A DNA stretch of 10,533 bases from an uncultured Verrucomicrobiales bacterium (GCA_946480965.1 CAMLMI010000149.1:1-10533); one strand, 5' to 3'; positions 1-7,732 are shown, counted from the stretch's first letter. Program-made: numbers and translations. The notes: generated by a model from the letters alone, not told the origin.

Positions 1-50
1 CCTGAACTGCGGCGAAAGCCTCGGTTGCTCGTAACTTGGGAGCCGGTTCC

Positions 51-79
51 GGGTTGGATGTGGCACCGAGGTCCAACCC
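51..79. terminator. Perfect 8-bp hairpin, possible terminator of an upstream gene
   Basis: GGGTTGGA (51-58) is exactly complementary to TCCAACCC (72-79), with a 13-base loop. There is no T-run on either side, so a classical intrinsic terminator is not shown. It could equally be an RNA structure or a protein-binding dyad. Confidence 0.3.
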
Positions 80-102
80 AATATGAAATGCACCACTGGC
101 GA

Positions 103-118
103 TTCCGGAATGTTCCGG
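103..118. promoter_or_regulatory. Dyad-symmetric site, possible operator
   Basis: CCGGAA TG TTCCGG (105-118) is a perfect 6-2-6 inverted repeat. Its left arm is embedded in the 8-base palindrome TTCCGGAA (103-110). It lies about 240 bases before the first gene, and its symmetry would suit a dimeric regulator. No regulator gene in this window points to it, so this is only a candidate. Confidence 0.2.
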
Positions 119-354
119 GGTTGTCAGTGATGCGCGTTCAGCGTTGCTCGTCCCCGCGACGGCCCAGGGGGAGCCGCAGCCCCGCCGTTTCGGCTTCTCC
201 GTGGCCTGAAACGCGGCAGCTTCCGCGGGAATCAATCCGTCGCGGCCATTCCACCGCCCGCCCACCGCCGGTTCAGGGAGCCCTTTGTCCTCAAAACGGG
301 CCGCGAAAATCGGGTTGAAACCGGAAGGGATCGGGGGCGTCGTTATTGAATCCC

Positions 355-2877
355 ATGCGTTCCCAGAAACCATCCCGGTCGGCTCCCGGTGTCGCCCTTT
401 CGATCCGCATCCTGTCCCTCGGTGCCGGGCTGTTGGGGCTGGGCTGGACCGCTGCGGCGGAGACGGTTGCGCCCGTGCCGACGGACGCCGCGTTGAAGCT
501 CCTGGAGACCCATTGCTACGAATGCCACGGCGACGGGATGGACAAGGGCAGCTTCGCGCTCGACGGCCTGCTGGAGGTGGGCGTGAACGAGACGAACCGC
601 TTCCAGTGGGTCAAGGCGTGGAAGATCATCCGCGACGGCTTCATGCCGCCGTCCGACGCCGATCCGTTGCCGAACCATGACCGGAAACAGATCACCCGCT
701 GGATCGAGCAGGATCGGCTGGGCATCGATTACGCGAACCCCGATCCGGGCCGGGTGACGCTGCGGCGGCTGAACCGGATGGAATACGAGTTCACCATCCA
801 GGATCTCTTCGGCGTCAGCCCGGAGGTCGATGGGGAATTCAGCAGCGACAGCACCACGGCCAAGTCCCGGCTGCGCGACCTGTTGCCGCCGGACGACACG
901 GCGTTCGGTTTCGACAACAACGGCGACTTCCAGACGCTCGCCCCGGCGCTTCTGGAGAAGTATTTCAACCTCGCGGAACTCGTCGTGGACCATGTCGTCG
1001 TCAGCGACGGCCCCCTCCATCCCGAGCGGATGGTCGATACCGGCGGGATCCGGGCGGAGCGCAAGGAGGCCAACGGCACCAAGGTGACGGAGCAGACGCT
1101 GGAGTTCGAAACGGCGACGGCCGGAAAGCACCGGGTGGACTTCCAGTTTACCCTTGGCGGCTGGCAGGAGTTCGGCGGCGGGTTCGACTTCACCCTCGCG
1201 TTGGACGGCCAACCGATGGGCGAGCAGGGCATCGAGGTGGGCGGCCAACGGGTTTACAAGTTCAGCAAGGAGCTCGACCTGCCCGCCGGCAAACACCGGC
1301 TCGCCTTTTCCATGGTGGCCACCAAGCCGAACTCCTCCGGCAATCTCGTGCATCAGGAGCTGCGCCCCCGGGTGCGGCTCACCGGCCCCATCATCCCCGG
1401 CGTGGGCGTCTATCCGGAGGCCCACCGGCGCATCTTCTTCAAGGGCGAGGCTCCGGCCGACGCGGCGGCGCGCCGGACCTACGCGCGCGAGATTCTCCAG
1501 CGCGTGGCCGACCGGGCCTTCCGCCGTCCCACCCCCGATCCGATGCTGGACCGCCTGACCGATCTCGCGATGGGCTCCGAAAAGTTCGAGGAAGGCATCG
1601 GTCTCGGCCTGATGGCGATCCTCACTTCGCCGCAGTTCATCTTCCGCTCCGAGGTCCAGCCCCGGCCCGACGATCCCAAGTCGGTCCATCCGCTGGACGA
1701 ATTCGCCCTCGCCTCGCGGCTCTCGTATTTCCTGTGGCTCAGTCTGCCGGACGACGAGCTGTTCGGACTCGCGCGGCGCGGCGAGCTGCGCAAGAACCTG
1801 GCCCCGCAGTTGAAGCGGATGCTGGCCGACGCGAAGGCCGAACGGTTCTTCGAGGATTTCCCCGGCCAATGGCTGCGCACGCGCAACGTGCTGATGACCC
1901 CCATCACCCGGGCCGACGCGCTGGACGCCGTGCGCTCTTCCATGAAGCGCGAGACGGAGATGCTCTTCGAGCACATCGCCCGGAACGACCGGGACCTGCT
2001 GGAGCTCGTCACGGCGGACTATACGTTCCTCGACGAGAAGCTGGCCAAGTTCTACGGCCTGCCCGCGCCGGACGGGGGCGGCTTCCAGAAGGTCGCCCTG
2101 TCGCCGGAGAGCAACCGCGGCGGCATCCTCACGCACGGCAGCTTCCTCGTCTCCACCTCCAATCCCAACCGCACCTCGCCCGTGAAGCGCGGCCTCTTCG
2201 TGCTGGAGAACCTGCTCGCCATCCATCCGCCGCCGCCGCCGCCCAGCGTGCCCGCGCTGGAGGATTTGAAGGTGGTGGACCGGCCCCTGCCCAAGACCGG
2301 CTCCGAGCAGCTCGCCCTGCACCGTGCCGACAAGTCCTGCGCCGCCTGCCACGCCCACTTCGACCCGATCGGCATCGCCCTGGAGAACTTTAGCCTCACG
2401 GGCCAGTGGCGCACGCAGGACGCCGGCGAGCCCATCGCGCCGAACGAAAAGACCACCACCGGCCAGACCCTCACCGGCATCGGCGACATCAAGCGGATGT
2501 TCGTGGACCGCAAGGACCAGTTCTACCACGGCGTGAGCGAGAAGCTCCTGACCTACTCCCTCGGGCGCGGCCTCGACCCGAGCGACGCCGTCATCGTGGA
2601 CCGCATCGCGCACCGCGTGGCGTCGGAGGGCGGCAAGTTCTCCACGCTGCTGCTGGCAGTGGTGGAGAGCCCGCAGTTCCAGCTCCGGCGCGGCGACGAC
2701 GGCGCGTTGAAGACGCCGCCCCGTTCCATCATTCCCGAGGCGCCCCCGCCCGAGAAACGCAAGGGCCGCCGCCGTCCGCCCCGCGCCAATCCCGAAAACG
2801 TCCCGACCAACGACATCCCGGCCGTGGTCTCGCCCGCCGCCGTGCTGCCCGTCCCCAACCCCTCAACCGCGAACTGA
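355..2877 (+). CDS. Exported DUF1592-family protein with cytochrome c-like CxxCH motifs
   Basis: This 840-residue protein starts with a basic stretch and a hydrophobic segment (about 13-35, ending near AAAET), which reads as a signal peptide. A CYECH haem-type motif (54-58) follows, as in planctomycete cytochrome c domains. DUF1587 comes next (from about 133, RRLNRMEYEFTIQDLFGV), then a beta-rich region (about 205-350) that could be a carbohydrate-binding-like module. DUF1595 (about 373-410), DUF1592 (about 445-570, SRLSYFLWLSLPDDEL), DUF1588 (about 585-690, with GSFLVSTSNPNRTSPVKRG, six prolines and a second CAACH at 662-666) and DUF1585 (about 722-790) complete the core. The tail is Pro/Arg-rich. 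The family is abundant in Planctomycetota and Verrucomicrobiota; its biochemical role is unsettled, and redox or polysaccharide-linked roles are guesses. The ATG at 355 was preferred to an in-frame TTG at 346. It is probably co-transcribed with the DUF1552 gene three bases downstream. Confidence 0.93.
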   Translation: MRSQKPSRSAPGVALSIRILSLGAGLLGLGWTAAAETVAPVPTDAALKLLETHCYECHGDGMDKGSFALDGLLEVGVNETNRFQWVKAWKIIRDGFMPPSDADPLPNHDRKQITRWIEQDRLGIDYANPDPGRVTLRRLNRMEYEFTIQDLFGVSPEVDGEFSSDSTTAKSRLRDLLPPDDTAFGFDNNGDFQTLAPALLEKYFNLAELVVDHVVVSDGPLHPERMVDTGGIRAERKEANGTKVTEQTLEFETATAGKHRVDFQFTLGGWQEFGGGFDFTLALDGQPMGEQGIEVGGQRVYKFSKELDLPAGKHRLAFSMVATKPNSSGNLVHQELRPRVRLTGPIIPGVGVYPEAHRRIFFKGEAPADAAARRTYAREILQRVADRAFRRPTPDPMLDRLTDLAMGSEKFEEGIGLGLMAILTSPQFIFRSEVQPRPDDPKSVHPLDEFALASRLSYFLWLSLPDDELFGLARRGELRKNLAPQLKRMLADAKAERFFEDFPGQWLRTRNVLMTPITRADALDAVRSSMKRETEMLFEHIARNDRDLLELVTADYTFLDEKLAKFYGLPAPDGGGFQKVALSPESNRGGILTHGSFLVSTSNPNRTSPVKRGLFVLENLLAIHPPPPPPSVPALEDLKVVDRPLPKTGSEQLALHRADKSCAACHAHFDPIGIALENFSLTGQWRTQDAGEPIAPNEKTTTGQTLTGIGDIKRMFVDRKDQFYHGVSEKLLTYSLGRGLDPSDAVIVDRIAHRVASEGGKFSTLLLAVVESPQFQLRRGDDGALKTPPRSIIPEAPPPEKRKGRRRPPRANPENVPTNDIPAVVSPAAVLPVPNPSTAN

Positions 2878-2880
2878 GCC

Positions 2881-4254
2881 ATGATCCAAACTCCTTCCGG
2901 CATCCTGAACCGCCGCGCCTTCCTCCGCGGCCTCGGCGTCTCCCTCGCGCTGCCCGCCTTCGAGTCCCTGACCGGCTCCAAGGTCCTCGCCGCCGCCACG
3001 GGCGAACCGGGCCTGGCCACGACCGCGAGCGGGATGCCGCTGCGCATGGGCTTCGTCGCCTTCGCCAACGGCTCGAACTACGAGCGCTGGCTGCCCAAGG
3101 GCACCGGCCGCGCCTACGAGATGAACGAGACCTTCGCCCCGATGAAGGCGCTCAAGGACAAGTTCCAGATCATCTCCAACCTGGCCCACGACGCCGCCAA
3201 CAACTGGGGCGACGGTCCCGGCGACCACGCGCGTTCGGGCGCGTCCTTCCTCACCGGTTGCCATGCGTGGAAGACGCTCGGTTCCCGGCTCCATCTCGGA
3301 ATCTCCGTGGACCAGATCGCCGCCCGCCAGGTCGGGCATCTCACGCGCCTCGATTCCCTCCAGCTCGGCACGGAAGGCGCGCGCATGTATGGCTCGTGCG
3401 ACACCGGCTATCCCTGCGCCTACCAATACAACATCTCCTGGGCCTCCGAGACCCTGCCCCTCGCCCCCGAGGCCAATCCGCGCGCCGTCTTCGAGAAGCT
3501 CTTCGGCACCGGTTCCGCCGAACAGCGCGCCGCCAACCTCCGCCAGCGCCTCGCCCGCCGGAAGAGCGTCCTCGACTTCGTCCTTGAGGACGTCCATTCG
3601 CTCAACCGATCCCTCGGCCGCAACGACCGCCAGAAGCTCGACGAGTATATCGCCGGCATCCGCAAGATCGAGACCCAGATCGAAAAGGCCGAGCGCTTCC
3701 GCCTCCCGGAACCGTCCATCGGCGAACCCGCCGGCGTTCCGGCCGACCACACTGTGCACGTGGACCTGATGTATGACCTGATGGCGCTGGCCTTCCAGAC
3801 CGACTCCACCCGCGTCGTCAGCTTCGCCGTCGCGCCCGAGGGCAGCAACCGGCCCTTCCCCGAGCTCGGCATCTCCGAGGGCTACCACTTCCTCACCCAC
3901 CACGCCGGCAACAAGGAGAAGATCCAGAAGGTGGCCAAGATCGAGCACTGGTATATGGAGCGCTTCGCCCGGTTCCTGAACACGCTCGAAGCGATGAAGG
4001 ACCCCGACGGCACCTCCGTCCTCCACAATTCCATGCTCGTCTATGGCTGCGCCATCGGTGACGGCAACCGCCACAACCACGACGAGCTCCCCGTCGTCCT
4101 CGCGGGCCAGGGCGGCGGCACGCTCGATGCCGGTCGCCATCTCCACCTCGCCAAGCCCACGCCCATGACCAACCTCTACGTCTCCATGCTCGACCGCATG
4201 GGCGTGAAGGCCGAGAAGGTCGGCGACAGCACCGGGCCGATGGAAAGCGTCTAG
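2881..4254 (+). CDS. Tat-exported DUF1552 family protein
   Basis: This is a 457-residue protein. Its N-terminus has a twin-arginine signal, NRRAFLRGLGVSLALPAF (residues 10-27), which predicts folded export by the Tat system. The rest matches the DUF1552 pattern: a short MGFVAFANGSNYERW-type opening, then a charged helical middle, then VDLMYDLMALAFQTDSTRV. The C-terminal third carries the LVYGCAIGDGNRHNHDELP segment (about 386-404), whose His/Asp cluster (H398, H400, D401) looks like a metal site. That reading is inference; the related DUF1501 group is often compared with the alkaline phosphatase/sulfatase fold. The ATG lies three bases after the stop of the DUF1592 gene (TGA-GCC-ATG) and lacks an obvious Shine-Dalgarno, so translational coupling is likely. 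These two families commonly occur side by side, suggesting one envelope system. The precise activity is unknown. Confidence 0.93.
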   Translation: MIQTPSGILNRRAFLRGLGVSLALPAFESLTGSKVLAAATGEPGLATTASGMPLRMGFVAFANGSNYERWLPKGTGRAYEMNETFAPMKALKDKFQIISNLAHDAANNWGDGPGDHARSGASFLTGCHAWKTLGSRLHLGISVDQIAARQVGHLTRLDSLQLGTEGARMYGSCDTGYPCAYQYNISWASETLPLAPEANPRAVFEKLFGTGSAEQRAANLRQRLARRKSVLDFVLEDVHSLNRSLGRNDRQKLDEYIAGIRKIETQIEKAERFRLPEPSIGEPAGVPADHTVHVDLMYDLMALAFQTDSTRVVSFAVAPEGSNRPFPELGISEGYHFLTHHAGNKEKIQKVAKIEHWYMERFARFLNTLEAMKDPDGTSVLHNSMLVYGCAIGDGNRHNHDELPVVLAGQGGGTLDAGRHLHLAKPTPMTNLYVSMLDRMGVKAEKVGDSTGPMESV

Positions 4255-4264
4255 CCCGGACTCC

Positions 4265-4315
4265 GAAGCCCGCAGGCCACGTCGCCATCCCGGGCAACGC
4301 GGCTGCGCGGGCTTC
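4265..4315. terminator. Inverted repeat between convergent genes, possible bidirectional terminator
   Basis: GAAGCCCGC (4265-4273) is perfectly complementary to GCGGGCTTC (4307-4315), separated by 33 bases. It fills the 66-base gap between the stop of the DUF1552 gene and the stop of the convergent kinase. The position suits a shared terminator, but the loop is long and no clear T-tract follows, so the evidence is mainly positional. Confidence 0.4.
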
Positions 4316-4320
4316 TTCGC

Positions 4321-6366
4321 TCACTTCCCCAGCGGTGGCACGGATTCCAGCACGGCGCGGAGCTTTTGCAGCAACGTGTCGGCCGAGAAGGGCTTTTGGG
4401 CGAAGCCCGCGAGACCGCGCCCCACGAAGCGCTGCACCGCTTCCTGTTCGTTGAAGCCGCTCATCAGCATCACCCGCACGTTCGCCCTGACCTGCCGCAG
4501 CTGGCGGAAGGTCTCCTCCCCGTCCATGCCCGGCATCGTGAGATCGAGCACCACCGCGTCGAAGCCTTCCCGGTCCTGTCGGAAGGCCGCGACGCCCTCC
4601 TCGCCGCTCGCCGCAGTCGTCACCGTGAAGCCCGCACGGGCCAGGATGCGTTCGGCCGTGCGGCGGACCGACGCGTCGTCGTCGATCAGCAGGATGCGCC
4701 CGGTCTGCGGCGCGTGGCCGGCGTCCCCGGCCGCCGCGACGGGCGCGACCGGTTCCTTGCCGCTGGCGGGCAGCAGGATCTTGAAGGTCGTGCCCTTGCC
4801 CGGCTCGCTATAGACGCGGATCGCGCCGTTGTGGGTGCGGATGATGCCCTGCACGGCGGCCAGCCCGAGACCGCGCCCGGTGAACTTCGTGGTGAAGAAA
4901 GGGTCGAAGATCCGGGCCATCGTCTCCGCCGACATGCCCGACCCGGTGTCGCTCACCTGCAGCACCACGTAGCGGCCCGCCGGCAGGCCCGGTTCGCCGA
5001 TGGTGTGGTCGAGATACTCGCGGTCCGCCTGGATCGCGCGCGTGCCGAGGTGGATGGTTCCCCGTTCCGACCCGATGGCCTCGGAGGCGTTGATCACCAG
5101 GTTCATGATGACCTGGCGGAGCTGCACCGCGTCGGCCTCGATCAACGGCACGGGCTGGAGGTCGAAGGAGAGCTGCACCCGGTGCTTGAGCGAGGTCTGG
5201 ATCAGGTGCGTGGTGTCTCGGACCACCTGCGCGAGGTCGATGGGCTCGACCACCAGCCGGCCCTTGCCCGCATAGGCGAGGAGCTGCTTGCACAGGTCCG
5301 CCGCGTAGAGCGAAGACTGCTCGATCTGCTCGAAATACTGGATCAACGGCGAACCGGGCCCGCAGTCCAGCCGGGCCAAAGAGGCGTTGCCCACGATGCC
5401 GGTCAGCAGGTTGTTGAAGTCGTGCGCGATGCCGCCCGCCAGCACGCCCAGGCTCTCCAGCTTCTGCGTTTCCCGCAGTTTGGTTTCGATGCGCTGCCGT
5501 TCCTCCTCCGCCTGCTTGCGCGCGGTGATGTCGATCAGCGCGGCGACCGCGCCGCGCACCTTGCCGGAGGAATCGTGCAGCGGCGCGGCATGGGCCACGA
5601 TGTGGACCCGGCGCCCGTCGTCGAACTCGATCTCCTCCTCGAAGTCCCGGATCACGACCCCCTGCATCGCCGCCCGCTGGATCGGCAGCTCCTCCGGCGT
5701 GAGCTCGCGCCCGCCGGAGCGCACCTTGAAATGGCCCGGCCGTTCCCCCTCGTCCGCCGAGAGCGACGCGTTGGCCTCCCGGGGCACGTCCAGCAACCGC
5801 GCGAGCGCCTTGTTGCCCCGGATGTTCTTCGCCTCCGGATCGGACGCGATGGCGATGGCGACCGGCAGCACTTCCAGCAGCGTCTCCATCTCCTCCAGCC
5901 GCTGGGTCAGGGCCTCGTTGAGCCGCCGCACCTCGGCCTCGGCGCGCTTCCGCTCCTCCACTTCGCGCGCGAGCGATTCGTTCAGCTTCAGCGCGCCAGG
6001 CATCTTCATCGCCGTGGGCATGATCTTCACCAGCGCGAGCACCGTCGCCCAGGACGCGGCCGCCGTGACCACCTTCAACAGGCCCGAGAAGCGATACCAG
6101 GGATGCCAGAAGATCGTCGCCTCGATCAGATGCCCCAGCCCGCACGAACCGATGAACAGCGCGAAGAGCCAGTAGATCTTCGAGAAGTAGATGTCCCGCC
6201 GCCGCATCACGAAGAACGCGATCGACAGCGGGATCGCCATGTAGGCCCCGAAGATCAGCACGTCCGACACGACATGCGTCCAGCCGTGGACCGGCGTCCA
6301 CGTGCCGCAATGCCACCGCGCCGGAAAACCGGACGGATCGAAGATCTGTGTGATGAAGTTGGTCAT
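4321..6366 (-). CDS. Hybrid sensor histidine kinase with ethylene receptor-like membrane domain
   Basis: This 681-residue protein has a membrane N-terminus of about three helices (about 31-117). It matches the ethylene-binding domain of plant ETR1: SD35, Y42, IP45-46, I72 and C75-G-L-G-H79 fall in the same spacing as ETR1 D25, Y32, I35, P36, I62, C65 and H69, the last two being Cu(I) ligands. A coiled coil (125-165) leads to a PAS-like domain (about 166-282, ending LIDITARKQAEEER), then a HisKA H-box (LAGGIAHDFNN, H315). The HATPase follows (N422/N426, DTGSGM 473-478, FDPFFTTK 487-494, GRGLGL 497-502). A receiver (556-675) has D562-564, phosphoacceptor D608, S636 and K658. An upstream in-frame start exists, but the ATG at 6366 has a GGGAGAG ribosome site seven bases before it and begins right at the conserved domain. 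Autophosphorylation at H315 and relay to D608 are expected; no output gene is adjacent. Kinase function is near certain; the ligand is inferred. Confidence 0.95.
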   Translation of the reverse strand: MTNFITQIFDPSGFPARWHCGTWTPVHGWTHVVSDVLIFGAYMAIPLSIAFFVMRRRDIYFSKIYWLFALFIGSCGLGHLIEATIFWHPWYRFSGLLKVVTAAASWATVLALVKIMPTAMKMPGALKLNESLAREVEERKRAEAEVRRLNEALTQRLEEMETLLEVLPVAIAIASDPEAKNIRGNKALARLLDVPREANASLSADEGERPGHFKVRSGGRELTPEELPIQRAAMQGVVIRDFEEEIEFDDGRRVHIVAHAAPLHDSSGKVRGAVAALIDITARKQAEEERQRIETKLRETQKLESLGVLAGGIAHDFNNLLTGIVGNASLARLDCGPGSPLIQYFEQIEQSSLYAADLCKQLLAYAGKGRLVVEPIDLAQVVRDTTHLIQTSLKHRVQLSFDLQPVPLIEADAVQLRQVIMNLVINASEAIGSERGTIHLGTRAIQADREYLDHTIGEPGLPAGRYVVLQVSDTGSGMSAETMARIFDPFFTTKFTGRGLGLAAVQGIIRTHNGAIRVYSEPGKGTTFKILLPASGKEPVAPVAAAGDAGHAPQTGRILLIDDDASVRRTAERILARAGFTVTTAASGEEGVAAFRQDREGFDAVVLDLTMPGMDGEETFRQLRQVRANVRVMLMSGFNEQEAVQRFVGRGLAGFAQKPFSADTLLQKLRAVLESVPPLGK

Positions 6367-6369
6367 GGG

Positions 6370-6380
6370 CTCTCTCTCCC
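6370..6380 (-). promoter_or_regulatory. Ribosome binding site deciding the kinase start
   Basis: On the minus strand GGGAGAGAGAG precedes the ATG at 6366, with the GGGAG core about seven bases or more upstream. This purine run favours the internal ATG over the longer open frame that reaches back to 6519. It is the clearest Shine-Dalgarno in the window. Confidence 0.6.
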
Positions 6381-6414
6381 GGTTGGAACTGGATGACGCT
6401 CTTTGTCCCGCCCG

Positions 6415-6443
6415 GTGATACCCCGGTTCCGCCCCGGGCGCAA
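6415..6443 (-). promoter_or_regulatory. Possible sigma70-type promoter of the kinase gene
   Basis: Reading the minus strand, TTGCGC (6443-6438) and TATCAC (6420-6415) are separated by 17 bases and would give a leader of about 40 bases that includes the purine-rich ribosome site. Both hexamers deviate from consensus, so this is a weak candidate. Confidence 0.25.
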
Positions 6444-6470
6444 AGCAGGCAATCCCGCCCGAACCGGTGG

Positions 6471-6500
6471 GTGACAGCTCCGGACAGCCCCGACTACCGT
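6471..6500 (+). promoter_or_regulatory. Possible promoter giving a leaderless transcript of the acyltransferase gene
   Basis: GTGACA (6471-6476) and TACCGT (6495-6500) are 18 bases apart. The putative -10 ends eight bases before the ATG at 6509, and no Shine-Dalgarno is visible. Transcription would then begin almost at the start codon. A similar arrangement is seen before purB. Confidence 0.35.
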
Positions 6501-6508
6501 GCCTGCCC

Positions 6509-7732
6509 ATGAGTCCCACCCCAGCGGTCCCGCCGGTTTCCGGCGCGCCGCCGTCCCGTCTGGCCTCGATCGACGTCTATCGCGGGTTCGTCATGTTCCT
6601 CATGATCGGCGAGCTGTTCCGCTTCGGCCGGGTCGCGCGGAATCTCCGCGAAGCCGGGACGCCCAGCACGCTGTGGGACTTCCTCGCCCTCCACCAGGAC
6701 CACGTGGAATGGGTCGGCTGCGTGCTGCACGATCTGATCCAACCGTCGTTCTCCTTCCTCGTCGGCGTCGCGTTGCCGTTCTCCATCGCCGCCCGCCTCG
6801 CCAAGGGCCAGACCTTCGGCCGCCTATGGCTCCACGCGCTCTGGCGCGCGCTGCTCCTCGTGCTGCTCGGCGTCTTCCTCCGCTCCACCGGGACCAACCA
6901 CACGAACTGGACGCTGGAAGACACGCTCTCCCAGATCGGCCTCGGCTACCCGATCCTCTTCGCCCTCGGCTTCGCCAAACCGCGCACCCAATGGATCGCC
7001 CTGGCCGTGATCCTCGTCGGCTACTGGCTGGCCTTCGCGCTCCACCCGGTGCCGACGAACTTCGACTACGAAGCCGTCGGCGTCTCGGCCGAATGGCTGC
7101 GGGAACACGGCCACACCGGCTTCGCCGCGCATTGGCAGAAGAACAGCAACTTCGCCTGGGCCGCCGACACCGCGATCATGAATTGGTTCCCGCGCCCGGA
7201 GCCGTGGCGCTTCAACGGCGGCGGCTACTCCACCCTCAGCTTCATCCCCACCCTCGGCACGATGCTGCTGGGGCTGATAGCCGGTCGCGTCCTGCGCGGC
7301 GAAAGTTCTCCCGGAGCCAAGATCCAGTGGTTCGTGGTGGCGGGTGTCGTGGCTCTGGTGGCGGGCTGGGCGCTGGGTGCGGCCGGAATCTGTCCGGTGG
7401 TGAAACGCATCTGGACCCCGAGCTGGACGCTCTTCAGTGGCGGCTGGTGTTTTCTGCTGCTGGCGGGGTTCTACGCCGTGGTGGACCGGTGTGCCTGCCA
7501 ACGCTGGGCGATGCCGCTGCGGGTTCTCGGCGTGAACTCCATCGCCGCCTACTGCATTTCGCACCTGTGGGACGGCTTCATCGGCCGCAATCTCCAGACC
7601 CATCTCGGCCAGGACTTCTTCGCTTTCGCCGGTGCGCCGTATGAACCGTTCTTCCGGGGCGCGGCGACCTTTCTGGTGATCTGGCTCATCCTCTACTGGA
7701 TGGAACGTCGAAAGATCTTCCTGCGGATTTGA
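6509..7732 (+). CDS. Multi-pass membrane acyltransferase-like protein (DUF5009/HGSNAT type)
   Basis: This 407-residue protein is rich in hydrophobic segments, roughly ten of them. It opens with a Pro-rich tail and then SRLASIDVYRGFVMF (16-30), the R-x-x-S-x-D-x-x-RG signature of HGSNAT-like and YeiB/DUF5009 acyltransferases. The next conserved stretch is H65-VEWVG followed by HDLIQPSFSFLVGVALPFS. It corresponds to the H-x-x-W-x-G...DL-x-x-P-x-F-x-F-x-x-G block of heparan-alpha-glucosaminide N-acetyltransferase, whose active-site His lies there. Later segments (TLSQIGLGYPILFALGF, FIPTLGTMLLGLIAG, LGVNSIAAYCISHLWDGF) fit the same family. The protein probably moves an acyl group across the inner membrane onto a sugar or envelope glycan; substrate and donor cannot be read from sequence. 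The ATG at 6509 was chosen over an upstream in-frame GTG at 6467, because the longer form only adds 14 unrelated residues and would overlap the putative promoter. The gene is divergent from the sensor kinase, with 142 bases between them. Confidence 0.85.
   Translation: MSPTPAVPPVSGAPPSRLASIDVYRGFVMFLMIGELFRFGRVARNLREAGTPSTLWDFLALHQDHVEWVGCVLHDLIQPSFSFLVGVALPFSIAARLAKGQTFGRLWLHALWRALLLVLLGVFLRSTGTNHTNWTLEDTLSQIGLGYPILFALGFAKPRTQWIALAVILVGYWLAFALHPVPTNFDYEAVGVSAEWLREHGHTGFAAHWQKNSNFAWAADTAIMNWFPRPEPWRFNGGGYSTLSFIPTLGTMLLGLIAGRVLRGESSPGAKIQWFVVAGVVALVAGWALGAAGICPVVKRIWTPSWTLFSGGWCFLLLAGFYAVVDRCACQRWAMPLRVLGVNSIAAYCISHLWDGFIGRNLQTHLGQDFFAFAGAPYEPFFRGAATFLVIWLILYWMERRKIFLRI

Larger units (their letters stand above)
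1..354. other. Non-coding leader region upstream of the DUF1592 operon
   Basis: I see no convincing gene here. A 97-codon open frame (25-318, +) reads as low-complexity Arg/Pro/Ser-rich sequence with no recognisable motif, as expected of chance frames in GC-rich DNA. What the stretch does hold is a perfect 8-base inverted repeat (51-58/72-79), a near-perfect dyad at 103-118, a small palindrome TTCCGCGGGAA at 221-231, and a possible promoter element just before the first gene. It is probably the 3' flank of an unseen gene to the left plus the control region of the operon at 355. Confidence 0.6.

Noticed and set aside
25..318. A 97-codon plus-strand frame at the left edge
   Set aside because: Composition rich in Arg, Pro and Ser with no motif and no ribosome site; looks like chance coding potential.
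2227..2244. CCG trinucleotide run as a possible slippage or phase-variation site
   Set aside because: It encodes the proline run that is a regular part of DUF1588 proteins, and changes in repeat number would stay in frame.
343..2613. A 756-codon open frame on the minus strand opposite the DUF1592 gene
   Set aside because: It is a low-complexity Arg/Ala/Gly/His-rich frame with no recognisable domain. The plus strand carries clear DUF1592-family motifs, and long antisense frames are expected at this G+C content.
2863..4146. A 427-codon minus-strand frame opposite the DUF1552 gene
   Set aside because: Gly/Ala/Glu-rich shadow frame with no motifs; the plus-strand protein is a clear family match.
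4366..6396. A 676-codon plus-strand frame opposite the sensor kinase
   Set aside because: Arg/His/Leu-rich antisense shadow; the kinase on the minus strand has complete catalytic motifs.
6367..6519. Longer form of the kinase starting near 6519
   Set aside because: The extra 51 residues have no domain character, overlap the divergent gene start and its promoter region, and the internal ATG has a good ribosome site.
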